Counted from the stretch's first letter, positions 1-8,670 are shown. The stretch: 64,000 nt of DNA from Brenneria sp. hezel4-2-4 (GCF_013155275.1 NZ_JABJXS010000008.1:62001-126000), one strand, 5' to 3'. Program-made: numbers and translations. The notes: a model not told the origin generated them from the sequence alone.

Positions 1-2
1 GA

Positions 3-680
3 AGCTGGAAGTTTATTCTGGGCACCGACGATGTCGGCCGCGACGTGCTGTCCCGGCTGATGTATGGTGCGCGTTTGTCGCTGCTGGTGGGATGTCTGGT
101 GGTGGCGCTGTCGCTGGTTCTGGGGGTGATTTTCGGCCTGCTGGCGGGCTACTTCGGCGGCGTGGCGGATGCCATTATCATGCGTGTCGTCGACATTATG
201 CTGGCGTTGCCCAGTCTGCTATTGGCGCTGGTGCTGGTGGCGGTCTTCGGGCCGTCGATTGTCAACGCCTCGCTGGCGCTGACGTTCGTGGCGCTGCCGC
301 ACTATGTCCGTTTAACCCGCGCCGCCGTGCTGGTGGAAGTGAACCGTGACTATGTGACGGCTTCGCGGGTGGCGGGCGCGGGCGCGCTGCGCCAAATGTT
401 CGTCAATATTTTGCCCAACTGTCTGGCGCCGTTGATCGTGCAGGCTTCGCTGGGTTTTTCTAACGCCATTCTTGATATGGCTGCTTTGGGTTTCCTCGGT
501 ATGGGCGCTCAGCCGCCAACGCCGGAGTGGGGCACCATGCTTTCCGACGTTTTGCAGTTTGCGCAGAGCGCCTGGTGGGTGGTGACGTTCCCCGGCGTGG
601 CGATTTTACTGACGGTGTTGGCATTTAACCTGATGGGGGACGGCTTGCGTGATGCTCTCGACCCCAAACTCAAGCAGTAA
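3..680 (+). CDS. dppC: Dipeptide ABC transporter permease DppC (3' part, runs off the left edge)
   Basis: This is the inner-membrane permease subunit of the dipeptide/haem-precursor importer DppABCDF. The reading frame is open from base 3, so the true start lies outside the window. The first visible residues carry the [14 protein letters not shown] motif typical of DppC/OppC proteins, followed by several hydrophobic membrane segments. The EAA-type cytoplasmic loop is visible (roughly [13 protein letters not shown]), and the protein ends in DALDPKLKQ, a standard DppC terminus. The stop is 13 bases before dppD, so it is part of one operon with dppD and dppF. Identity is strongly supported by the order C-D-F and by the near-E. 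coli sequence of its partners. Confidence 0.93.
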   Translation, partial: SWKFILGTDDVGRDVLSRLMYGARLSLLVGCLVVALSLVLGVIFGLLAGYFGGVADAIIMRVVDIMLALPSLLLALVLVAVFGPSIVNASLALTFVALPHYVRLTRAAVLVEVNRDYVTASRVAGAGALRQMFVNILPNCLAPLIVQASLGFSNAILDMAALGFLGMGAQPPTPEWGTMLSDVLQFAQSAWWVVTFPGVAILLTVLAFNLMGDGLRDALDPKLKQ

Positions 681-693
681 CCGAGGTAGAGAG

Positions 694-1674
694 ATGGCGT
701 TACTTAATATAGATAAACTGTCGGTTCACTTTGGCGATGAGGACGTACCGTTTCGCGCGGTCGACCGTATCAGTTACCGGGTGGAACAAGGGCAGGTCGT
801 GGGGATCGTGGGTGAGTCCGGTTCCGGCAAATCGGTCAGTTCGTTGGCGATCATGGGATTGATTGATTATCCCGGTAAAGTGATGGCCGACAAGCTGGAG
901 TTCGACCAGCGTGATTTGACGCGTATCTCGGAGAAAGAACGGCGTCAGTTGGTCGGGGCGGAAGTGGCGATGATTTTTCAGGATCCGATGACCAGCCTCA
1001 ACCCCTGCTATACCGTGGGGTTCCAGATTATGGAAGCCATTAAGGTGCATCAAGGCGGCAACCGCAGAACCCGCCGCCAGCGGGCGGTTGATTTGCTGAC
1101 GCTGGTGGGCATTCCCGATCCGGATTCACGGCTGGATGTGTATCCGCATCAGCTTTCGGGCGGGATGAGCCAGCGCGTGATGATCGCCATGGCTATCGCC
1201 TGTCGGCCGAAGCTGCTGATTGCCGATGAGCCGACGACCGCGCTGGATGTGACGATTCAGGCGCAGATTATCGAACTGCTGCTTGAATTACAGCAGCGCG
1301 AGAACATGGCATTGATTCTGATCACCCACGATCTGGCGCTGGTGGCGGAAGCGGCGCATCAGATCATCGTGATGTACGCCGGGCAGGTGGTGGAGTCGGG
1401 CAAGGCGACGGATATTTTTCGTGCGCCCCGCCATCCCTATACGCAGGCGCTGCTGCGCGCCCTGCCGGAATTTGCGGCGGATAAGGCGCGTCTGGCGTCG
1501 CTGCCGGGCGTGGTGCCGGGTAAATATGACCGTCCTGACGGTTGCCTGCTGAATCCGCGCTGTCCCTATGCGCATGACCGTTGCCGCCGGGAAGAGCCGG
1601 CACTGCGGGAGATACCCGGTCGTCAGGTTAAATGTCACACGCCGCTGGATGACGCGGGGAGGCCGACCCTATGA
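694..1674 (+). CDS. dppD: Dipeptide ABC transporter ATP-binding protein DppD
   Basis: This is one of the two ATPases that power dipeptide uptake at the cytoplasmic face of the DppBC channel. Visible motifs are Walker A GESGSGKS, the ABC signature LSGGMSQRV and Walker [13 protein letters not shown], followed by the C-terminal oligopeptide-transporter domain with its cysteine cluster ([14 protein letters not shown]). An in-frame ATG exists further upstream at 649, inside dppC, but the start at 694 is preferred: it has a GAGG-type ribosome site a few bases before it, gives 326 residues (E. coli DppD has 327) and starts MALLN as in E. coli. The stop overlaps the dppF start (ATGA). Confidence 0.95.
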   Translation: MALLNIDKLSVHFGDEDVPFRAVDRISYRVEQGQVVGIVGESGSGKSVSSLAIMGLIDYPGKVMADKLEFDQRDLTRISEKERRQLVGAEVAMIFQDPMTSLNPCYTVGFQIMEAIKVHQGGNRRTRRQRAVDLLTLVGIPDPDSRLDVYPHQLSGGMSQRVMIAMAIACRPKLLIADEPTTALDVTIQAQIIELLLELQQRENMALILITHDLALVAEAAHQIIVMYAGQVVESGKATDIFRAPRHPYTQALLRALPEFAADKARLASLPGVVPGKYDRPDGCLLNPRCPYAHDRCRREEPALREIPGRQVKCHTPLDDAGRPTL

Positions 1675-2690
1675 ACCAAACTAACCTTACATCGCCGGCG
1701 CATTTGCTGCATGCGATTGATTTGAAAAAGCATTATCCGGTAAAAACCGGCTTCTTCGCGCCGGAGAGAATGGTCAAGGCGCTGGACGGCGTCTCTTTCA
1801 CCCTGGAACGGGGAAAAACGCTGGCGGTGGTCGGCGAGTCCGGCTGCGGCAAGTCGACGCTCGGCCGCCTGCTGACGATGATCGAAATCCCCTCCGGCGG
1901 CGAACTTTACTATCAGGGACAGGATCTGCTGAAGCCGGATCAAACGGCGGAGAAGCTGCGTCGTCAGAAGATCCAGATCGTGTTTCAGAATCCTTACGGA
2001 TCGCTCAACCCGCGTAAAAAGGTCGGCCAGATCCTAGAAGAGCCGCTGCTGATCAATACTCAACTGTCAAAAGCCGAGCGTCGTGAAAAGGCGTTGGCGA
2101 TGATGGCGAAGGTGGGGCTGAAGACTGAGCATTACGACCGCTATCCGCATATGTTTTCCGGGGGGCAGCGTCAGCGTATCGCCATTGCCCGCGGTCTGAT
2201 GCTGGATCCGGACGTGGTGATTGCCGATGAGCCGGTGTCTGCGCTGGATGTTTCGGTGCGGGCGCAGGTGCTGAACCTGATGATGGACTTACAGCAGGAT
2301 ATGGGGCTGTCCTACGTGTTCATCTCCCATGACCTGTCGGTGGTCGAGCATATCGCCGACGAGGTGATGGTGATGTATCTGGGGCGCTGCGTGGAGAAAG
2401 GCAGCAAAGAGGCCATCTTCAATAATCCGCGTCATCCGTACACGCAGGCGCTGTTGTCGGCGACGCCCCGGCTTAACCCGGATTTACGCCGTGAGCGCAT
2501 TAAACTGGTCGGCGAACTGCCCAGCCCGTTGAATCCGCCGCCGGGCTGCGCGTTCAACGCCCGCTGCCAGCGCTGTTTCAGCACCTGTACTCAGCTTCAG
2601 CCGCAGTTGAAAACCTACGGCGATCAAAGGGTGGCGTGCTTTGCCGTCGATCAGGACGAAGCGGGGGACAAGCCGCTCCACCTTGATTGA
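1671..2690 (+). CDS. dppF: Dipeptide ABC transporter ATP-binding protein DppF
   Basis: Second ATPase of the Dpp importer, 339 residues. Walker A is GESGCGKST, the signature [14 protein letters not shown] and Walker [13 protein letters not shown]. The C-terminal oligopeptide/dipeptide-transporter extension contains the usual cysteines ([11 protein letters not shown]). The ATG overlaps the dppD stop by four bases, so the two ATPases are translationally coupled. It is the last gene of the operon: a hairpin with a T-run follows at 2786-2814, and the next gene is convergent. Confidence 0.95.
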   Translation: MNQTNLTSPAHLLHAIDLKKHYPVKTGFFAPERMVKALDGVSFTLERGKTLAVVGESGCGKSTLGRLLTMIEIPSGGELYYQGQDLLKPDQTAEKLRRQKIQIVFQNPYGSLNPRKKVGQILEEPLLINTQLSKAERREKALAMMAKVGLKTEHYDRYPHMFSGGQRQRIAIARGLMLDPDVVIADEPVSALDVSVRAQVLNLMMDLQQDMGLSYVFISHDLSVVEHIADEVMVMYLGRCVEKGSKEAIFNNPRHPYTQALLSATPRLNPDLRRERIKLVGELPSPLNPPPGCAFNARCQRCFSTCTQLQPQLKTYGDQRVACFAVDQDEAGDKPLHLD

Positions 2691-2785
2691 TTCGCTTCCT
2701 CTCACGCACGTCTCGCTTTTGCCGGAGAGGCGTGCGCTTGTCGGCAAAATCGCCGATCGCTACCGACCGAACGGGCTTGTCATTT

Positions 2786-2814
2786 GATACCGTCTTAACC
2801 AGACGGTATCGTTT
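2786..2814 (+). terminator. Rho-independent terminator of the dpp operon
   Basis: A perfect 10-bp stem, GATACCGTCT and AGACGGTATC, with a 5-base loop is followed by GTTTT. It lies 95 bases after the dppF stop and just before the convergent end of the LysE-type exporter gene. Confidence 0.8.
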
Positions 2815-2842
2815 TCAGATTGATTGGGCCGACACGCCGGCA

Positions 2843-3493
2843 TCAAGGCAGGGCTTCCAGGCGGCTCAAGCCATAGGCGATCGCGAACATGGCGATGGCC
2901 ACAACGAAATCAAGCCCTCTTACCATAAGCGGATTGGCGAAAAAGCGTGAAACGCGGTAGGCCGCGTATCCCGTCGCGTAAAACCAGATATAAGAGGCGG
3001 CGCTGGCGCCGATAATAAAGCTCAGCCTGGCATCATCAGGTTGCCGGGAGCCGATATTGCCGAGAATAAAAAAGGTGTCGAGATAAACGTGCGGGTTTAA
3101 AAGCGAAAACGCCAGCGCCGGGATCACCACGCTGCGTTGTTTCAGATAGCGCGCTTTCTCTGAGTTGTTGACATCGGACAGCACGGCTTCCCAACCTTTG
3201 GGATGCCGGGAGAAAGCATTCATCAAAGAGAGTAAACCGTAATAGACCAAAAACAAGACGCCAATCCATTTTGCGATAATGATCAGGCCAGGCACGATGG
3301 TCATCAGCGCCGACATGGAAAAGGTTCCCAAAATAATGAGTGCGCAGTCACAGCTTGCCGCTATCGTCGCGGCAAGAAAAACATTTTTATTTTGCAAACC
3401 CGTTTTAATGATGTAGATATTTTGCGCGCCAATCGCGACGATCAAACTGAGTCCGAGCGCAAACGCCCTGGCAATATGTAGTAGGTCTATCAC
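2843..3493 (-). CDS. LysE/ArgO-family amino-acid exporter, last gene of the argG/argH-like accessory operon
   Basis: A 216-residue membrane protein of the LysE/RhtB superfamily, which exports basic or other amino acids and their analogues. The N-terminal half is typical, with the conserved GAQN motif in the first membrane segment, about six hydrophobic segments, and the conserved NPHVYLDTFF stretch in the middle; this NP-x-x-x-x-D region is the ArgO/LysE hallmark. The start is a GTG placed directly after the TAA of the upstream B3/B4 gene, so translation must be coupled. The substrate is not knowable from sequence; given the ArgP-like regulator and the argininosuccinate enzymes, a basic or arginine-like amino acid is the best guess. 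It could also act as a general arginine/lysine exporter. Confidence 0.85.
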   Translation of the reverse strand: MIDLLHIARAFALGLSLIVAIGAQNIYIIKTGLQNKNVFLAATIAASCDCALIILGTFSMSALMTIVPGLIIIAKWIGVLFLVYYGLLSLMNAFSRHPKGWEAVLSDVNNSEKARYLKQRSVVIPALAFSLLNPHVYLDTFFILGNIGSRQPDDARLSFIIGASAASYIWFYATGYAAYRVSRFFANPLMVRGLDFVVAIAMFAIAYGLSRLEALP

Positions 3494-4225
3494 TTAACTG
3501 TCCTTGGCCGGTATCGTATAGACGGTGAACTCGCCGCCGCAATTTCTCACAATACGCTGACACAATGCGTTAAGCGCATGAGTGCGGTACGCGATGGATG
3601 TTGCCGCGTTTCCCTGAACCACGATGAGAACACTTTTCGTGGCCGGAGAAACTTTTGCCAGATCGCTGTCTCTTGAATCAAGCCAGGCCAGCACCTTTTC
3701 GGTATCGGCATATACGTAATCATCTTTCGCCGTCGCCTTGTTTCCGCCGCCGATCGGGATAAACGCTTCCCCGCCGGCGGAGAAGCGAAACCAGATATCA
3801 CCTTTGATCAAATCTCTGTCATGTACGCCGAAAGAGAGAAAGTGCTCCAGTGCGGCAAGGTTGTAGATATCGACAAGCGTATTGATAGAGGGAAATTTCC
3901 CTTTTCGTTTGACGATGCCGATCAGGGCTTCCGCGCTGGGAGGGAATTTTTTATTGCTTCTCCCTCGCCTGTGGATCATGTCCCGGTAGCCTTGAAGAAT
4001 CGTATTGTCCCGGATAACGTCATCCGGCATGTTGCAGACGCTGCGCGCCGCGGCTTCGCAACTTAGTGCGATATCGGGGAGCAGCGGCTGCGTATTGTCA
4101 ATGTCATACAGTTCGGCGACCACCACCGCGTCGATGCCAATGGCACCGAACGCGGTAGGAAGGTGGATGTCGTTGCGCCGATCTGCCGATGGGGTTGTTT
4201 TAGACGTCGGCATATTTTCGGGCAT
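3494..4225 (-). CDS. Stand-alone B3/B4 tRNA-editing-domain protein (CtdA-like)
   Basis: A 243-residue protein made almost entirely of a B3/B4 domain, the fold that removes wrong amino acids from tRNA in the phenylalanyl-tRNA synthetase beta chain. Diagnostic stretches are the YRDMIHRRG segment, the PSAEALIGIVKRKG segment, NTLVDIYNLAALE, and the GDIWFRF...GGEAFIPIG region. No anticodon-binding or catalytic synthetase domain is present, so it is not a synthetase. The family includes CtdA, reported to deacylate canavanyl-tRNA(Arg) in canavanine-using pseudomonads; that function is inferred here from context, not shown. The start ATG overlaps the end of the argH-like gene by 26 bases and has an AGGAAA site upstream. 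Its product may protect the cell from an arginine analogue handled by the same operon. Confidence 0.8.
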   Translation of the reverse strand: MPENMPTSKTTPSADRRNDIHLPTAFGAIGIDAVVVAELYDIDNTQPLLPDIALSCEAAARSVCNMPDDVIRDNTILQGYRDMIHRRGRSNKKFPPSAEALIGIVKRKGKFPSINTLVDIYNLAALEHFLSFGVHDRDLIKGDIWFRFSAGGEAFIPIGGGNKATAKDDYVYADTEKVLAWLDSRDSDLAKVSPATKSVLIVVQGNAATSIAYRTHALNALCQRIVRNCGGEFTVYTIPAKDS

Positions 4226-5681
4226 GGTTCAATGTTTCCTGTTCCGCCTGTTTAATTTGTTCCTCTGTTTTCGCCAGGGCTTGTTCATGCGTAATAAGCT
4301 CGGTACGCAGGTGGTCGATCATCTGACGCACTTTGTTCGGCCCGGTTGAGCCGTCGCTGCGCTGCCGCCTGATAACATGCGCGGGTGAGACGTATTCAAG
4401 AATTTCTTGCTTATCGACCCGGATGCCTTGCGTTTCGAAGAAATGGCAGACCATTTCCGTGTTGCGTAGGTCGGTTTGCGCGTTGATCAGCGCCTTGGTC
4501 AACATACCGGTGATTCGATGGGCTTCGCGGAAAGGGATGCCTTTTTGACTGACCAGAAAATTGGCCAGTTCGGTCACGGTGGAAAAGTTTTGCCAACAGA
4601 GTTCCTCTGCTCTGGCTGAGTTATATTCGCAGTTTTCAATGTGGTGATGAAGGATGGTGGTGGTGTCCTTAATCGCATCGATCGCCCCCCACATCATGGG
4701 CTTATCTTCTTGAAGATCGCAGTTGTAGCCGAGCGTGACCCCTTTTACCATGGTCAGTAATTGCATCAGCGTGCCATAGACGCGGCCGACTTTGCCTTTC
4801 ACCAGTTCGGCGACAACCGGATTTTTTTTCTGCGGCATAATGGAACTGCCGGTAGCGAATGAGTCGTCGACGCTGAGTAAACGGAATTCGTGGCTGCTCC
4901 AAATGACGATTTCCTCCGCCAGACGTGAATAGTTGCCCATCAGCAAGGCGAATGCCGAGGCTGACTGAAGCACGAAATCACGGCTGCTGGTGGCGTCAAG
5001 ACTATGCAACAGAGGACGATCAAAGCCGAGCATCGCGGTCGTCATATAGCGATCGATGGGGAATGAGGTGCCGGATAAAGCACAAGCGCCGAGCGGGTTT
5101 AAATTCGTGACGTTCAGCGCCTGGCTTAACCGCTCCAGATCGCGTAGGAACATGCTGGCGTAGCAACTGTACCAGAACCCCAGGCTGATAGGCTGCGCCG
5201 GCTGGAGATGGGTATACCCCAACGCGGATTTGTCCGCGTTTTTTTCTGACAGATCGAGTAACGATGCGACAAACGCGCATAATGTTTTTTGTATCTGCAA
5301 CAACTCCGCGCGCAAATACATTCTCGTATCAAGGACGACCTGGTCGTTGCGCGAACGGGCGCTGTGCATCTGGCCGCCATGATCCAGTCCTATTTTTTGT
5401 ATCACCAGTTGTTCAATATTCAGGTGAACGTCTTCATATTCGGGATTCAATTTCAGTTCACCGCGCTGGTGCTGTTCGTATAAACTCACCAGCGCGCCGA
5501 GGATTTTCCCTGCGGTTTCCGAAGAGACAATCTGACATTCCTTCAGCATCGCCACATGCGCCATGCTGCCGAGGATATCGAAAGGCAGCAGTCGCTCGTC
5601 GATGACCGTGGTATAAGTGTATTGCAGCACTTCGCCGGTGATATCTTTGCTGAAACATCCGCCCCAAAGTTTTTTGCTCAT
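4200..5681 (-). CDS. Argininosuccinate lyase paralogue (ArgH-like)
   Basis: Member of the fumarase/aspartase superfamily, argininosuccinate lyase branch, which eliminates fumarate from argininosuccinate-type adducts to give a guanidino compound. At 493 residues it is slightly longer than housekeeping ArgH (about 457). Conserved parts: ARSRNDQV at residues 108-115, GYTHLQ at 155-160, ALSGTSFPIDR at 201-211, and the signature loop GSSIMPQKKNP at 278-288 carrying the catalytic serine. An in-frame extension to 5822 is rejected because it would overlap the upstream gene; the chosen ATG has a CAGGAGC site and overlaps the stop of the formyltransferase gene by one base (TAATG). All catalytic motifs are intact, so it should be active. 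Whether it accepts argininosuccinate or an analogue is open. Confidence 0.85.
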   Translation of the reverse strand: MSKKLWGGCFSKDITGEVLQYTYTTVIDERLLPFDILGSMAHVAMLKECQIVSSETAGKILGALVSLYEQHQRGELKLNPEYEDVHLNIEQLVIQKIGLDHGGQMHSARSRNDQVVLDTRMYLRAELLQIQKTLCAFVASLLDLSEKNADKSALGYTHLQPAQPISLGFWYSCYASMFLRDLERLSQALNVTNLNPLGACALSGTSFPIDRYMTTAMLGFDRPLLHSLDATSSRDFVLQSASAFALLMGNYSRLAEEIVIWSSHEFRLLSVDDSFATGSSIMPQKKNPVVAELVKGKVGRVYGTLMQLLTMVKGVTLGYNCDLQEDKPMMWGAIDAIKDTTTILHHHIENCEYNSARAEELCWQNFSTVTELANFLVSQKGIPFREAHRITGMLTKALINAQTDLRNTEMVCHFFETQGIRVDKQEILEYVSPAHVIRRQRSDGSTGPNKVRQMIDHLRTELITHEQALAKTEEQIKQAEQETLNHARKYADV

Positions 5682-6277
5682 TACTTTGCTCCTGTTTTGA
5701 CGTTCATCGTCGGCTTCCGGGATTGCGTAAGGTAGTTTTCGAGTTCCCGGTGAGTAAACAACCGGTCGCCCCAGCGTATTGCGGAACGGGGCAGGGGTTC
5801 GTCGTGATAAATTTTTATACAAACGTCATAGAGCAGCGTCAGGCAATACGCCGCGGTTCGGCTGCGCAGCATTTCAGGGGTTTCCGTGGGGGAAAGCCGA
5901 AATTCCGATGTCTGGATGATCTGCCCGTGATCGATATGCTTGTCCATGTAATGGCAGGTCGCGCCAAAGCGGGCGTCATGATTGTCGACAGCGTAGTGAT
6001 ATCCGCCGAGTCCGCGATATTTAGGCGAGGATGGGTGGAAGTTGATGGCGCCTTTAGCGGCATGATCCAGAATAGGTTCCGGCAGAACAAGGTCTGACTT
6101 GAAAGAGATAATCCAGTCACCCCGCCAGGTAGAAACCATCGGGTTTTTTTTCATACCGTTTTCCCAAAATACAGGCGTGACCCGGTTGAAAAGCGAAGAA
6201 ACGAATTCGCAGGCGGTTTCCGACCAGAAAGAACAATCACCGATAAAAAGCACGCCGTCGTTTTTCTTTTTGTTCAT
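5681..6277 (-). CDS. Small formyltransferase-family protein
   Basis: A 198-residue single-domain protein related to the N10-formyl-tetrahydrofolate-dependent formyltransferases (Fmt, PurN and ArnA N-terminal domain). The catalytic Asn79-x-His81 pair (AINFHPSS) is followed by the conserved PKYRGLGGYHYAV segment and by the catalytic aspartate in HIDHGQII (Asp116). It lacks the C-terminal OB-fold of methionyl-tRNA formyltransferase, so it is not the housekeeping Fmt. The expected reaction is N-formylation of an amine or hydroxylamine on a small molecule. It sits between the argG-like gene (9-base gap, GAGGTG ribosome site) and the argH-like gene (1-base overlap), which ties it to the same pathway. 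Such enzymes are common in sugar and amino-acid natural-product clusters; the substrate is unknown. Confidence 0.78.
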   Translation of the reverse strand: MNKKKNDGVLFIGDCSFWSETACEFVSSLFNRVTPVFWENGMKKNPMVSTWRGDWIISFKSDLVLPEPILDHAAKGAINFHPSSPKYRGLGGYHYAVDNHDARFGATCHYMDKHIDHGQIIQTSEFRLSPTETPEMLRSRTAAYCLTLLYDVCIKIYHDEPLPRSAIRWGDRLFTHRELENYLTQSRKPTMNVKTGAK

Positions 6278-6286
6278 GATGCACCT

Positions 6287-7522
6287 CTATTCCTTAATCT
6301 GTCCGGCCAGAGCGCTTATCCGGGTATTCAGCGTCAGGATATTCAGCAAACCCTCGGAATCCCGATGGTCGAAACTGCCCTCGTTTTCCATTGAGCCGTC
6401 TTTGCTGTAGAGGCTGTGTTTTACGTTATGGGTAGATAGATAAGACAGATTGCCTTTATAGAGGGAGAAGGTCACTTCGCCGCTGACCAGGGCGGTGACT
6501 TGCTGAATTGCGTGGCGCGCCATGCGGGAGCCGAGATCGATCCAATAGCCCTGATAGAGTTGCGTACCGAGATAGTCGGCGGTGTTGCGGTAAAAACTGA
6601 GGGCGCGTTTATCAAGGATCTGCTGTAGCAACTGCTGATAGGCGTAAGCGAGAATGGTCATCGCGGGAGATTCATACACGCCGCGCGATTTCACGCCGAC
6701 GAAGCGGTTTTCCACCAGATTTTCGGCAATGCCGACACCGTGTTTGCCGCCGATGGCGTTAAGCGTTTCGAATATATCCACTAAGGCGAGGGTTTGACCG
6801 TTTAATTTCACCGGCCTGCCCTCCAGAAAGGTCAGACGGAGTTCCTCTGGCTGCGCGGCGGCGTTGATCGGCCAGCAGCCCAAGCCTGGATCCACGAAGT
6901 CCATACGGTTGGCAAGACTTTCCAGCGCGCCGCCCTCATGGGTCAAACCGAGTAGGTTGGCGTCCGTGGAATAGGGTTTGTCCGCCGTGGCCTTGATAGG
7001 GATCGCATGCTGTTGGCAGTAGTCGATCATTTCCCGCCGTCCTTTAAAGGCATCGAGAAAGGCGGCGTCACGCCAGGCGGCATAAAACTGCATGGTTGGG
7101 TCAAGCAGGGAGGCGATAACCTGGAATCTGACCTGATCGTTGCCGCGGCCTGTAGCGCCGTGGCTGAATATCGTAATGTTGCGCTCTTTAAGCTTCGGCA
7201 AAAGTCCCTTGATAATGACCTGCCGCCCGGCGCCGGTGAGATTCCAGTAATTTCCTTCGTATTTCGCGCCGGTTTGAATGACTTCCAGTCCCATTTCCGC
7301 CATTTTTTGTCTGAGATCAACGGCGATGAACTCCTTAGCGCCGGAAGCGAGCATCCTTTCTCCGATTTGGCCGAAATCATCTTCATCCGGTTGCCCCAAA
7401 TCCGCCGTCAGGCACACGACGTTTACCCCCTGGTTGGCAAGCCAATGCGTGATCGTACAGCTATCCAATCCACCAGAAGCGGCAAAGGCCACTGTTTTAC
7501 CCTTAAGTTCACCTATATTCAT
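6287..7522 (-). CDS. Argininosuccinate synthase paralogue (ArgG-like, short type)
   Basis: A 411-residue member of the argininosuccinate synthase family, which adenylates a ureido group with ATP and couples it to aspartate. The pyrophosphatase-type P-loop SGGLDS is at residues 16-21, [10 protein letters not shown] at 41-50, the HGATGRGNDQVRF aspartate/ATP loop at 121-133 and YSTDANL at 184-190. In the ureido-substrate segment it reads NYWNLTGAGRQ (91-101), where common synthases have a Leu-Gly-Thr-Ser-Leu-Ala-Arg-Pro type sequence, so the pocket may be altered. It is clearly different from the 448-residue argG at 35034. First gene of a tightly packed five-gene operon, divergent from an ArgP-like regulator. 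A role in making arginine itself is possible but looks redundant. Confidence 0.85.
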   Translation of the reverse strand: MNIGELKGKTVAFAASGGLDSCTITHWLANQGVNVVCLTADLGQPDEDDFGQIGERMLASGAKEFIAVDLRQKMAEMGLEVIQTGAKYEGNYWNLTGAGRQVIIKGLLPKLKERNITIFSHGATGRGNDQVRFQVIASLLDPTMQFYAAWRDAAFLDAFKGRREMIDYCQQHAIPIKATADKPYSTDANLLGLTHEGGALESLANRMDFVDPGLGCWPINAAAQPEELRLTFLEGRPVKLNGQTLALVDIFETLNAIGGKHGVGIAENLVENRFVGVKSRGVYESPAMTILAYAYQQLLQQILDKRALSFYRNTADYLGTQLYQGYWIDLGSRMARHAIQQVTALVSGEVTFSLYKGNLSYLSTHNVKHSLYSKDGSMENEGSFDHRDSEGLLNILTLNTRISALAGQIKE

Positions 7523-7610
7523 GTTTCTACCTAATCTCCGTATTGTGTCAGTTCATTATCTGAACGTGCTTTTCCCTGTGAGCAATAAAAAATAAAGTTT
7601 TATTATTCAG

Positions 7611-7622
7611 TTAGTTGTCTAA
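7611..7622. promoter_or_regulatory. Candidate LysR-type operator between the divergent regulator and operon
   Basis: The short palindrome TTAG-TTGT-CTAA lies in the 215-base spacer between the argG-like gene and the divergent LysR regulator, where such regulators usually bind. It is short and could be chance; the spacer is AT-rich and must hold both promoters. Confidence 0.25.
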
Positions 7623-7737
7623 TTACCTTTTCCTTTAAACTGACGCCGTGAGAGAGATTAATTAACTTGTTTTACACTAGCAAGTCTGTTAAGAAACATT
7701 ACGGTATGTTTAATTTTTCTTAAGCTGAAGGGCGCTT

Positions 7738-8670
7738 GTGAACATTGATATTCGCAAAATGGAAGCCTTAATGGCGGTGATTGAAACCGGGAGCTTTGAA
7801 CTTGCGGCGAAGAGGCTGAACCTGACCACCTCGGCGATATCGCAACGTATCAAAGCGTTGGAAAGCGCTATCGGCAAACCTTTGGTCATTCGAGGCAAGC
7901 CTTGCGCTTCTACTGAAGGAGGGAGGAAGCTGGTTCAATATTTGCGCAGGCAGAAATTTCTTTATCAGGAATTTGAATCCGAATTTTTGGGTAAAGAAAA
8001 CACCAAGGTCAAAATACGCATCGCCATTAATCAGGATTCGTTGGACACATGGTTTTTACCCGCCGTTCAGCCGGTTGTTCAAAAGAAAAGTATTTTATTG
8101 GATATCATCGTGGACGATCAGGACTATACGCTGAAATCGCTGGCGGAGGGCAATGTGATTGCGGCTATCTCTTCTATCGCCAAGCCGATGCGCGGTTGCG
8201 ACGTGGTGCCGCTTGGTGCGATCCGCTATCGTTTTCTGTGCAACCCCGATTTTTATCAACGCTGGTTCGCGCACGGCGTTACCCGCGAGGCGCTACAGAA
8301 GGCGCCGCTGATGATTGTCGGCAATAAGGACAAGCTACAGTCGGATTTCCTGAATCGGGTGTTTTCCGTTAATCAGGAAGCGTGTCGATATCACTGCGTG
8401 CCGTCTGCCGCCGCATTTTATATCGCGGTGCAACAGGGGTTCGGCTACGGTATGATTTCGGAATTGCAGTATGCCGACAATCTGGCGACCGGCGCGCTGG
8501 TGGATATTTCGCCGGGCGCTTATAGCGATATTGACCTCTATTGGCATCACTGGAAAGTGCAATCGCCGTGCATCGATTGGCTCACGCGTTGCCTGACGGC
8601 TGAAGCCTGCCGTTATCTGGCAAGATCCCCTTTGCCTGATGAGGGCCTATCGTCAGCGGTCGGGATATAA
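7738..8670 (+). CDS. LysR-family transcriptional regulator, ArgP/LysG-like
   Basis: A 310-residue LysR regulator. The winged helix-turn-helix occupies about residues 1-60 (METGSFELAAKRLNLTTSAISQRIKALE-type region, beginning MNIDIRKMEALMAV), which closely resembles ArgP/LysG, the regulators of the arginine/lysine exporters ArgO and LysE. The effector domain follows (about 90-300). The start is a GTG with GAAGGG upstream; an internal ATG at 7759 is less likely because it would cut into the DNA-binding helix. It is divergent from the argG-like operon that ends in a LysE-type exporter, which is the usual ArgP-target arrangement. The probable effector is a basic amino acid or an analogue; this is inference. 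Confidence 0.85.
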   Translation: MNIDIRKMEALMAVIETGSFELAAKRLNLTTSAISQRIKALESAIGKPLVIRGKPCASTEGGRKLVQYLRRQKFLYQEFESEFLGKENTKVKIRIAINQDSLDTWFLPAVQPVVQKKSILLDIIVDDQDYTLKSLAEGNVIAAISSIAKPMRGCDVVPLGAIRYRFLCNPDFYQRWFAHGVTREALQKAPLMIVGNKDKLQSDFLNRVFSVNQEACRYHCVPSAAAFYIAVQQGFGYGMISELQYADNLATGALVDISPGAYSDIDLYWHHWKVQSPCIDWLTRCLTAEACRYLARSPLPDEGLSSAVGI

